From: Parietichytrium sp. I65-24A
Lineage: Eukaryota > Sar > Bigyra > Thraustochytrida > Thraustochytriidae
Direction of reading: 5' to 3'
Assembly: GCA_012862575.1 (NCBI GenBank)
Contig: BLSF01000067.1
Location: forward strand, 156,192-220,191
Length of the DNA stretch: 64,000 nt
A program made the translations under genes and the position numbers. Numbering within the stretch: the first letter of the stretch is position 1; the number at the start of each line of letters is the position of its first letter. Below, in pieces: positions 39,404 through 48,700 of this stretch. The notes under the pieces are model-generated. The model made no database searches, was not told where the DNA came from, and saw only the letters and a list, made by a program, of their open reading frames with translations.

Positions 39404-42400
39404 ATGTTAGACGTACGCAATGAGTGTGTTGGGGAGAGCGGCGATGGCAATAATGGCAATAGAGCTCAAGTGGACGTGGAAGTAGTGGAAGTGAAGGCCC
39501 TTAAGCGCTGTGGCGAGTCTGGTGAACAGGAAAGGCGTTCCCCTGCCTGTAGACTTGGCAAGGCTGCCGGAGAGCAGGGCGAAGACAGCGATGATGGGCA
39601 CGGCGCAAGCGTTCCGAAGGGACCGGCAGCACCGTCCGAGCAAGAGCTGCCGAACAAGACGAGGGACATCCGAACGGAGCTTGACCAGCGTTGGACGAAG
39701 GAGTCGGAGACGGAGTACGTTATCTTGACTGACGCCGAAGCGAAGAAGGCATGCGGGTTCGAATGTCGCGCTGAGAAGCATGTTGAAGGAATTGTGCAGA
39801 ACATAACTCAGGACTTTATTGAAAATGGCATTGATCCGATGACTGCGAAACCAATCGACTTTTTCCACTCAATTTTCTCGCAGTCGAGTCGAGTCACTAT
39901 GCGAAGTTGGATGAACGCCAGGATTCGAACGGAAGGCCTTCGTATCCATCAAGTTCAAGACTTTGAATTCGATCTGTTCATAGCCCAGATGTTGGCACTG
40001 CACGTGCACGGCGTCTCCAAACACTTCACGTTTGACGTTTTGAATTTGAAAACTGGTACTGATTGCATTCTGACACTAGAGAGGTTCGACGAATTGCAAA
40101 GAGTTTTCTCAGGGTACGAGCATAGATTTTCGGCGAGTACGCATTCTCACGACGATGTCACCAATGTTGCAAGCAAGTTTTCTGAGCTTGATGGTATGCT
40201 CTCGAAGTACTTTCTGAAAATTGTGCCGACCAAGTTTATACGAATTACAGCTGGCGAAAGGAACTGTGGCACGGTAAGGAAGAAATCTCTTGATAACACT
40301 TACCGCGCAAGGGAGACAAAGAAGAACGTGCCTTACTCAGGCACCGCTGCAGATACCACTTTCCAGACTCCGATCTTGAACTTTACGTATAACAGACGAC
40401 ATGGCCAGAACAAGGCGCTGAAGGAAATGTTGGGAACCCTCGCTGCCGCCATGACTGACGCAAGCGGTGTGGAGGTTTGTCTCGACCGTGGATACGCAAA
40501 CGAAGAGCTCTACAAGTCGTGTGCTTCTTTCGGGCTCTCGCTCGTGGCCATGAATGAATTTCAACGTCAGCAAGGCAACCCCTTCTTGGCAAGGTCGATC
40601 TGCGATGCCAAAATGGCAAAGCGTCGCGACTTTCGAGCTTCAAAAGCGAGAGCTGACGCTTCTCACGCTGCAGAAAAGTTCATTGTGGATGACGGTGCAA
40701 ATCTCGGTCAGCAGATTTTCTCTGCTCGAAAAAATCTTGCCACTGGCGTTTATCCGTCCGTGACTGCCCATGCTTATGCAGCGCGAGAATATGGGAACGC
40801 GTCAAATACAGAGATACACCGATTCGTAGTCTTGGGAACAGATTGCCTTAATGCCGCACTTCGCCGTAGCTTTGTCATGAGCATTTATCCTCGCCCTTCT
40901 GCTAAGAATTTGTCAAAGTGGCTTTTTTATCCATCCAAGGATTTTTCTACTGGAGACAGCGCTTGCGATACCGAAGCTCAGAGGAGCTCTGATAGTGGAG
41001 CGGGTCAATTCGAAGCAACCCTGGGGCCAGACGGCGAACTGGAAGACAGCATGACGCTTCACCACTCGGCGGAAGCACCCTTTAGCGATGGAGAGGTATG
41101 GGAATCCTCGGGAAGTGATATCGATTGCCAAAGTGATTCTGAAGAGGATTCTGTATTTTCAGTCGGTGTACTGGGTGATAACCGTCCTATCGAGGTGCAA
41201 ATTGAGGATCGCGGCGAGTTTGGAGAAGGAGCGACAGGAAGCTCTGTGGCCTGGGCGGCAAATGATGTTTGCTCGTCTGAAGATGGAGAAGATGCTGGAT
41301 CCCCTGACGAGAACTTAAATGGTCGACACCCAAATGATCGCAGAACATTTGAAGCTCTCCGTGGAGAAAACGCGGAAAAGCGCCTGCATGTTTTAGAGGA
41401 AAACCTCAAAATCTCCATTGTTCCATTAACTGCTGGCCAGCGCTGTGCCGACTGGTCTGTCTTTAGGCAATTCATGGTGACGGGCACGTCTGCTCAGATG
41501 ATCGCTTCACGGGATCCTGTGGTGCGCCCACTTCTCTATGCCAGCCCGTCCGAAGGCAATTCTGTGGATCTAACCAATGACGAGCTAACAGCAGCTCTTT
41601 GTCATAGCTGGGTCAACTCGCGGTCAGCCGGAAATGCGTCGAATTTTGCGAGCACGGCGGGTATAGGAAAGGAGTGTCCGGTGGTGTCCGAGCTCCGCAA
41701 ACAACCATTCGTTCTCGATATCTTTAAAATCGGCTTGGTGCAATCAAAGACCCATCCCCACCTGGGGGCAAGTGCGGACAACATCATTGCGCTAGTCCAC
41801 CCCGACGGTGCTGATATTCTTGCTCCGCTGGAAATCAAAGCAAAAGTAAGCAAACGTGCTCTTGATCACTTTGCGAAGGTCATGCACAAGTACGGCCACT
41901 ATTTTGCATGCTCCGCTGGCTCGCGCACATGGTTTGAGGTCGTCCCGCAAGAATACAGGGGGCAGCTACTTCATCAAGCTGCTGTCTTTGACCGCAAGTT
42001 TGTTGCTTTCTGTGTCGGGAGCGAGGGAAGCATACTCTTCACGGTGGTGGTCAAATTTGAATCCCGACATTTGATGAAATGGAGAGCCTCTTTCAAGCGT
42101 GCAAAGCTGTGTCTTGATTGGGCTTGGGACGCTCTCGAAAACGATCAGGTACCAGATTGGTCAAACGTCGAGAGCATTTGGGGCTCCAATTACCCTATCG
42201 TCAAGTCCAGATTCCCAATATGGGTAGCAATGCACAAGAAACGAAAGGAGACTGGAATTCTCCGTCCAGTTCGAGTCCTTCGAAGCCTCGTGCAGTACTA
42301 TTACAGCAGAGGAAATCGGGGCGTGGCAGATTTCGACAACTACGCGCACCGTCTTGAAACTAGAGCATTGGACTTGCCTTGGGAGTCAAAGGCTACATGG

Positions 42401-42988
42401 TCCCGCCTTCAAGATTGCGTCGTTGGGTCCTTCAAGTTATGGCAGATCTACGAAGCGCACAAGGATAAAGTTCAAGGGACCAAAACATGGACGGGGCTTT
42501 CAACGTTTCTTGAGAACTGCTCTCGCAAGAAAGTGTTTGCGGAATATGCGTGGGAGCTTGCAATAGATCTGGTAAAATCCGCGAATTTATTGAAACCCAA
42601 AGCCTTGTCAGCCGAAAGGGGCTCAGCCGGCTCGCAAAGCAGAAGTGAACTGACTCAAGTCTCTGCTGGGAGGTACCCCCCTCTCTCTGATTCGAATCGA
42701 GACGAAATAAGAGAGGGCCTCAAGAGGACTAGGAACAGAAGAGATAAACTGGATTCATCACCTGTGAAAAGATTGCGACTTTCATCTAATTTGCATCAAT
42801 GGGTACGAGGTGCAGGGCGTTGTATCATGTGTGGCGGTCATGCCAAGTTCAAATGCGAGTTTTGCGACACAATACTTCACACCAAGCTTCGTGTTAAATC
42901 TTGCTGGGAGGTTTTCCACAGAGAGGAGCGCTGCGCGGGGCACTTTTGCGACGACAAAACAAAATCTACTAGTATCTCACGGAAGTAA
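39404..42988 (+). CDS. piggyBac-like transposase fused to YqaJ-like nuclease domain (copy 2)
   Basis: 1194 residues, single exon, same architecture as the leftward gene. An acidic N-terminus is followed by a piggyBac-like entry block (LALHVHGVSKHFTFDVLNL, LTLERFDELQRVFSGYE), then VCLDRGYANEELYKSCASFG and a further acidic pair (FIVDDGANLGQQIF). An acidic/serine-rich linker (~525-660) leads to the YqaJ-like domain at ~680-880: QRCADWSVFRQFMVTGTSAQ, HPHLGASADNIIALV, then PLEIKAK. Here the D...ExK catalytic set is intact. The shared segment ILRPVRVLRSL and the zinc-binding tail (CIMCGGHAKFKCEFCDTILH) confirm relation to copy 1. The proteins are too diverged to be a recent duplication. Whether it is an active element or a host gene is open: the frame is intact but I found no terminal repeats. 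Confidence 0.72.
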   Translation: MLDVRNECVGESGDGNNGNRAQVDVEVVEVKALKRCGESGEQERRSPACRLGKAAGEQGEDSDDGHGASVPKGPAAPSEQELPNKTRDIRTELDQRWTKESETEYVILTDAEAKKACGFECRAEKHVEGIVQNITQDFIENGIDPMTAKPIDFFHSIFSQSSRVTMRSWMNARIRTEGLRIHQVQDFEFDLFIAQMLALHVHGVSKHFTFDVLNLKTGTDCILTLERFDELQRVFSGYEHRFSASTHSHDDVTNVASKFSELDGMLSKYFLKIVPTKFIRITAGERNCGTVRKKSLDNTYRARETKKNVPYSGTAADTTFQTPILNFTYNRRHGQNKALKEMLGTLAAAMTDASGVEVCLDRGYANEELYKSCASFGLSLVAMNEFQRQQGNPFLARSICDAKMAKRRDFRASKARADASHAAEKFIVDDGANLGQQIFSARKNLATGVYPSVTAHAYAAREYGNASNTEIHRFVVLGTDCLNAALRRSFVMSIYPRPSAKNLSKWLFYPSKDFSTGDSACDTEAQRSSDSGAGQFEATLGPDGELEDSMTLHHSAEAPFSDGEVWESSGSDIDCQSDSEEDSVFSVGVLGDNRPIEVQIEDRGEFGEGATGSSVAWAANDVCSSEDGEDAGSPDENLNGRHPNDRRTFEALRGENAEKRLHVLEENLKISIVPLTAGQRCADWSVFRQFMVTGTSAQMIASRDPVVRPLLYASPSEGNSVDLTNDELTAALCHSWVNSRSAGNASNFASTAGIGKECPVVSELRKQPFVLDIFKIGLVQSKTHPHLGASADNIIALVHPDGADILAPLEIKAKVSKRALDHFAKVMHKYGHYFACSAGSRTWFEVVPQEYRGQLLHQAAVFDRKFVAFCVGSEGSILFTVVVKFESRHLMKWRASFKRAKLCLDWAWDALENDQVPDWSNVESIWGSNYPIVKSRFPIWVAMHKKRKETGILRPVRVLRSLVQYYYSRGNRGVADFDNYAHRLETRALDLPWESKATWSRLQDCVVGSFKLWQIYEAHKDKVQGTKTWTGLSTFLENCSRKKVFAEYAWELAIDLVKSANLLKPKALSAERGSAGSQSRSELTQVSAGRYPPLSDSNRDEIREGLKRTRNRRDKLDSSPVKRLRLSSNLHQWVRGAGRCIMCGGHAKFKCEFCDTILHTKLRVKSCWEVFHREERCAGHFCDDKTKSTSISRK

Positions 42989-43064
42989 CAGTTATGTGCT
43001 CGAGAGTTGGAAGAGCAAAGAGCTAGAAATGTTGAACAGCGAGCGAGATGGTGCTCAGTACTCG

Positions 43065-43307
43065 GGGATCCTTGCGGCCATGGAGAAGCATCTGCAGCAT
43101 GCAGGCGTGCAACGAGCAGTATGTGGGGCGTTAGCGAATCTCGCTCTGAATGCTGAAAATAAAATCAAGTTGATGCAACTTGGCGCTGGGGAGCGGATCG
43201 TTGCGGCCATGGCGGCATGCAAACGTGCAAGAGTTAACAAGAATATGCATGCAGAGAATGCAGAGCGCTATGGATCCTCTTTATTGCGGTTTGTAGCGCA
43301 GCGATGA
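43065..43307 (+). pseudogene. Armadillo-repeat gene fragment
   Basis: In the frame ending at the TGA of 43305-43307 the sequence reads ILAAMEKHLQHAGVQRAVCG, then ALANLALNAENKIKLMQLG and ERIVAAMAACKRA. This is one Armadillo/HEAT-like repeat of the kind abundant in protist ARM proteins (VQ..G..AL.NLA...N...I...G....I..AM). Only about one and a half repeats are present, there is no start of its own, and it begins ~77 bp after the stop of the transposase-like gene. It is best explained as a fragment captured by, or left beside, the mobile element. Confidence 0.6.
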
Positions 43308-43380
43308 GATACCTTTGGCATTATCTACTTCAATGAATGCAGTAAAAGTGGTTCGTCGCGGCCACACGACCGCGGCCGGG

Positions 43381-43604
43381 CTCTCTATCGTTCGCCTCCG
43401 CTGGAACGTCTTTCGTGTGGTGATGAAGTCTCCAAGACGTATAGACAAGTGCATAAATTTACTTTTGTAAACAACTATCATCATCGCGTTCATTTTCAAT
43501 TGATCGTTGATTGATCTTGATCAAGATTGAGATCAATCAAAATTCAAGGAAAGGTCTGAGCGTGAAAGTAGTCTAAAGTTCCAACGGAGGCGAACGACAG
43601 TGAG
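43381..43604. mobile_element. 224-bp element with 27-bp terminal inverted repeats (MITE-like)
   Basis: The left end 43381-43407 (CTCTCTATCGTTCGCCTCCG...) matches the reverse complement of the right end 43578-43604 at 24 of 27 positions. Inside, near the right arm, is a strong hairpin (TTGATTGATCTTGATCAAGATTGAGATCAATCAA, 43507-43540). No coding capacity. A flanking target-site duplication is not evident. The word CCTCCGCTGGAAC in the left arm also occurs at 39075, upstream of the adjacent transposase-like gene. Confidence 0.6.
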
Positions 43605-45276
43605 CAGGTTTAATAAGCATGCACAAAGCTCTTCCCGAGATTATAATCCAAATGATAAGAAGCTTAGTTAGCAGATGTTTGCGCCAGCACGCCTCTAGCC
43701 TAGCGGTAATACATAATTGGTTTGAACTTAAAAGCAGCCTAACTAATCACTTTCCATCCCCTCAAGAAGAGCTTCAATCTTACTCTCACAGTCAATCTAT
43801 CAATACAGCAAACACTTTTGCCTCTGAGCATCTCTGAGCGTGGTGTGGGGCAGGATGACGCCTAATGGTGATCTCCACCACGTGATCTGCACTAACAGTA
43901 AGTTCACTAACAAAAATGAAGTTGACTCTCATCAGCTAGCTAGCGCCCCTTGACCAGCAGTAACCTTATTCCAAAGGTCAGCGCGTTGGTCATAATTAAG
44001 AGTAATAGTAGCTAGCTCTAGCTGTTCATTCCACCAGCATTGAGACTTTCATTTTTTCACTCTGTCGACAACAGTCTATCGTTTGTTCAGACCTCTTTTT
44101 CGCAGGGAAGTACGACGGTCAAGGCTTTTCATAAGTCAGTTCTGTAGTTCTATAGTTCTGAATCATGGACCAAATTCTGCGGTTTCGCTAGTTTCGCTCG
44201 ATCTTTATTCTTACTTTTGGTTTGTCGAAACTTCCACGGCGTGCTGGGCAGTGCCTGGCACTGCACATCACCCCCACACCAGCGCCGCAGCAGAGCACAG
44301 AGTATTGTGATTCTCAAGTCATGGCGCAATCGAGTTCACGGCGCTTGTGAGAGGGACACTCTCGAAAGAAGTGGCGTTTGGTCGGCGTCCTTGGTTGTGA
44401 TGATCACCACATATCACCACCGTTGGTTGGGGTACAGTACTAGCTAGTACTGAATGAGTATGCATTTCGCTCTGAAGATCGAACCTTCGAAATGAAATGC
44501 TGAATTAAGTGCTCTGAGATACTCGGAGCGAGTGAGTGAGTGAGTGGTGTCTCTTCATCATTTGATCACCCACCACCCTCCGTCAGCCCAAACTTCCGAC
44601 ACCATTTCCAACCTCTTTGACACTCTACCGACAGTGGCATGTATTTACTATCCAATACCATTACTGACATGTTACAACTCGCAGTCAACTAGTGCACGAC
44701 CACTGCGATCATCATCAAGGAGGTGATCGTCGCGTCCACGTCTCTCTTTTTCGTAGGTTTCAGCAAAACATGTTCTTTTTTCAGCGTATTTTTCATATTT
44801 CACTGTGAGCGACTAATTTATTTTGTAAATGGAAGTAACAATCGACTGTTAATTCTCCAATCAACTAAGCTTATTTTTAAACGAGATTCAGGAAACGAGA
44901 ACGCGAATGACGCACCAGTGTTCATGTCAAAAATTTGTTTTCATTGTTGAGTGAGCGAGAGTGTAACTTGTTTACATTCCCGAAATTGCCACCCTCGCTA
45001 TTCCCTCCAGCTAATGTTGTGATTCCTCCGTGGACTTCCAGCAGTCGACTACCCAATGCAGTAACGCCACCCGTACGACGCAGCGAACCACGGACAGGGC
45101 TACCGCAAAAGAGAGAGAAAGAGAACACGACTGTAATAGACAGTGTCTCTGAAAGCTTGGGCTTCAGCATCGGCGGAATCGGCAGGGTCATTCAGCTCAC
45201 AGCACTCACAGTCAGCAGTCCAGCACCACGAAAGTGCGCCTCACTGTGAGCTTGTGAGCTTGTGAGCTTGTGGGCA

Positions 45277-45356
45277 GCAGAAACGCACCATAACGCACCC
45301 CACCTTCCGATAAGGTTCGTTAACGCTGCACTTCGTGGCTTCACTTGGCAGAAACG
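45277..45356. mobile_element. ~51-bp dispersed micro-insertion, copy C, with 9-bp direct repeats
   Basis: Core 45296-45346, three substitutions from copy A. GCAGAAACG occurs on both sides (45277-45285 and 45348-45356). Here ten extra bases (CACCATAACG) lie between the left direct repeat and the core. It is ~370 bp upstream of the start of the large membrane hydrolase gene. Confidence 0.68.
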
Positions 45357-45712
45357 GAGGTGGTGTCGGCAGCGGAACGCACTACTTGGCCACTCGCGGA
45401 CTGTAGGCGTCGACGAGGCTGCGCTAATAAACAGAGCTCTTTCCCGCACCACTTTCTTTCGGATGTGAGAGCGGTGGAACTGCAAGTCCTGGTTCGAGAT
45501 TCTGGCGAGGCCCTTGGCAAAGTAGGGTGGAACGAGGATTGTGCGATAGAGATTCCTGCTCCGAGCTTCTAAAAAAGGATTTGGGAACGTTGAGCGGGAA
45601 GAAGAGAAGGAAGGCAGATTGTAAGGGACAGAAAGTTTTGGTTTTGATTGCTTACAGACACGAATTGCCGCCGCGAAAGTGAGAGGCTGTCGCATGCACA
45701 AACACGTCAAGA

Positions 45713-48700
45713 ATGCTCCAACCTCTTCGCGCTGCGAGCTGGTTTCTCGCAGTCTCCTCGGTAGGATGCTACTCGCTGGCAGACTCTCGCGCGTCTGAAC
45801 AGCACGTTGAGACGAGACTGGTGCTTCTCACGATAGGATTTCTCGGGTTCGGTTGGAGCGGACTCCTGAGTAGCTTGGCGGGAGGAGAGAGATATGGAGT
45901 GGAAAAGTTTCCATTGTTTCGGCCATTCCAGGGTGGGACTTATTTTGTCATGTTTCAAGGCCTTGGATGGTCCCTCTATGCGATTTGCTGTGCTTTCAGC
46001 GTGGTGCTCCTTGTAAACTTTCGAAACAGCGAGGAAATCATGCCGGGAGAGATATCTGTGTTGGGAACGTTCGGATTTGTCTCAAATGCGCTTCTAAATT
46101 GCAGTCTCGACATGTTTGACCCTTCTAAGGCGCACGACTCTGCAAATCCGTTTCCAAATTTTGCATGGGAACGGCGACACGTCAAGTCTGCCTTGTGCGG
46201 CTTGATATCCTGCGGGGCCTTTCTGGCGCTCCTTTACGCGGATTTCGGCAACTTGTCCCCGGATTCTTTGCGCCTTGTTTTTCACATCACATCTGCAGTG
46301 TTTGCCGCATGCACGCTTTGGGCTCATTTTGTGTGCGGACTCCTCGACCACTACATGGTTGGTTTCAAGATCTTTCAACCATTCCAAGGAGGACACGAGT
46401 TTCAGCTTTTGCAGGCCATCGGTTGGGCGCTCTATGGCTCGAGTTTATACGCCTATTTGCACGCCGAGAGTCTAGCTGTGGTCATGAATGGCGCTCTTTC
46501 AGTATATGGCGCTGCAGGCTTTGTGTCTACACTTGTCCTCCTTGCGAGCTTGGAGTACTTCACCCCAATTTATAGCACCAATAAGGCCTCAGAGTCGAGG
46601 TACAGTCTCAAGAGCATTCCTGAGCTAAATTCCGGATCTTCCGCCATCTATCGGATCTCCTGGGCCATGCAGGTTGCCCTTGTCCTCCACAGTGCAGCGG
46701 TTTATACCGGGACAGTGGCCTTTGGCAAATTTCCGCCGGAGCTCATTAGTTTGCTCGAAGTCTGCGGCCCGCCGCTTGGACATTTCGGGTCGTTCTGGAT
46801 GCTCAAGAGCAAGGGATTCAAGTTTTTTCAACCACTGGAAGGGGGGATGTCTTTCATCCTCGCACAAACATTTGGATGGACTTTGTATGCGATGGTTCTT
46901 TTTGAAACTGTCATGTCAATCAGTAAGAATGATAGAGCCGCGATCTCTTTAGAGCCTATCTCGATCATCTCCAGCCTACTGCTACTCTTTTCAGCGCATG
47001 TGTACGAAGGCATGGGACCCGCTGACGGGGCGCCACATGGCCGAGCAACCTCTAAATTAAAACCGACAATCCCACCCGCAAGCGTGGTGAAAAAGAGGGG
47101 CAGCGATGCTGTGCAAATTTCAGACTGGCTTGCCGGCATTGGTTTTGCACTCTCTGTTGTAGTCGATATCACATTCCTACATGACGGCGGTACCTCTCCA
47201 TTTGTGGTTCAGCGACTCTTGGAGATGGATATGGCGCTGTGGATCATGAGCAAAGCGGCTCTGTACATCTCCACATTCGGACAACGACTCGGGCTTTGGC
47301 GTCCTTTCCAGGGGCCGGACATATTCGTTTTGTGCGAAGCCATCTCTTGGACCCTCTTTGGCGTCTCCATGCTAGCAAATATCATCATCTTGAACGTCTT
47401 TTATTCCAAAACAGAACGGCTTGGCACGTTCTTGGGATGGACAACCTCAATCTCGATTGGCAACATTTTCAGCCATCTCATCTTGCGATATGGGGCAAAA
47501 TACTTGATCCGTCATGAGGAGAAGAAAAAGTTTGATGATTTACGTGCGCAAGGCAGCTTTAAAAGCGGAAGGTTGGACATCTCCGAGCCATACGGTCTTT
47601 CGAAAGCCGTCGCGGTTTCATTGGCGCACATATCCCTCGGGTGCTTTTTCTATGTCGATTATCACCGCAACTCCACGCGCACGATTGACGCAAGATATTT
47701 TGTTCTCTCCATAACGCTGGCAACTGCGGGGTGCTTGCTGACCCAAGGATGGGTTGGCCCACGGTATGTCAGCAAGTACCGTCCCTTCCAACCTTTTAGG
47801 GGCGGGCCGAATTTTGTGCTTCTTCAAGCGATTGCATGGTCTCTCTTTGCAGTGAGCTTGACGATTTCGCTCGTATGTCTGAATCTTGGTCTCCAGTACA
47901 TCACATTCCCTGGCATTATCACAAGTTTAGGTGCTGCTTTCTACTTTTCGCAGATGATCCTGGCGTGGTCTTTGCAGTTCTTCGTGTACGACCGACCAGA
48001 AGATGGTATAAAGCTCAACAGCAGCATTGGAACTCTTTTGGGTTCATTCTCGCTTTTCCTCTTTGCTCTCACGGATTTCGCAGTGATTCGTTTCGGCCTT
48101 CCGGTAGGATTTATCCAGCCTGTCATTGCCAGCGCATGGGTAGCTGCGTGCGGGTCGGTGCCGCTATCCGCCTTCATACTGTTTCGCTTAAAAACAGATG
48201 GGAAGTCAGGGCCGGTCACGCATGTCCTGCAGGACACCTTTGGCTCACCAACCTTGATGCTAGCTGCGTGCGCTTTGTGGAGTTTCACGATCTTGCTTGG
48301 CGCGCTCCTCGTCATGAATAGCATTTTCAACAATGACTACGTCCCAGCAGCTTGGGCCGCCACTCTTGCAGGGGCTTCGAATCTTGTATCTCACATATTT
48401 CTGTCCTTAGCCAGTGTCTCCTCAACGCAGGAGCTGTTGTCGCTGGTGCCCATTGCATTGATGTCTTCCGTAGCAGTATGGATTTTTGTTCGCTTTTTTG
48501 TCTGGTTCGTACTACCTTTCATCCGAGCATTTCTTGATGTAAGTTTGTCGCTGCTGACCCTTGTGCAATTCAAGCGCGAGAGTATGTGTTTTCTAATTGT
48601 TGCTCGTCCGTATTCACGCTCGCAGTATCCTATGCATGTGTATGCAATCATAATGAAAAGGACACAAGGCTGGCTCAGCCCAGATGGAATTCAAGCTCTC

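Larger units (their letters stand above)
42989..45712. other. Intergenic region with gene fragment and inserted elements
   Basis: 2.7 kb holding an Armadillo-repeat fragment (43065-43307), a 224-bp inverted-repeat element (43381-43604), a palindrome GTACAGTACTAGCTAGTACTG at about 44430, GAGTGAGTGAGTGAGTG at about 44528, the 8-bp repeat TTGTGAGC x3 at about 45250-45271, and the micro-insertion copy C (45277-45356). Otherwise no gene. The right end is the promoter of the large hydrolase gene. Confidence 0.5.

Noticed and set aside
44922-45710. Overlapping open frames on both strands, one including translated micro-insertion copy C.
   Set aside because: Low complexity, no family, and the repeat is non-coding at its other two sites.
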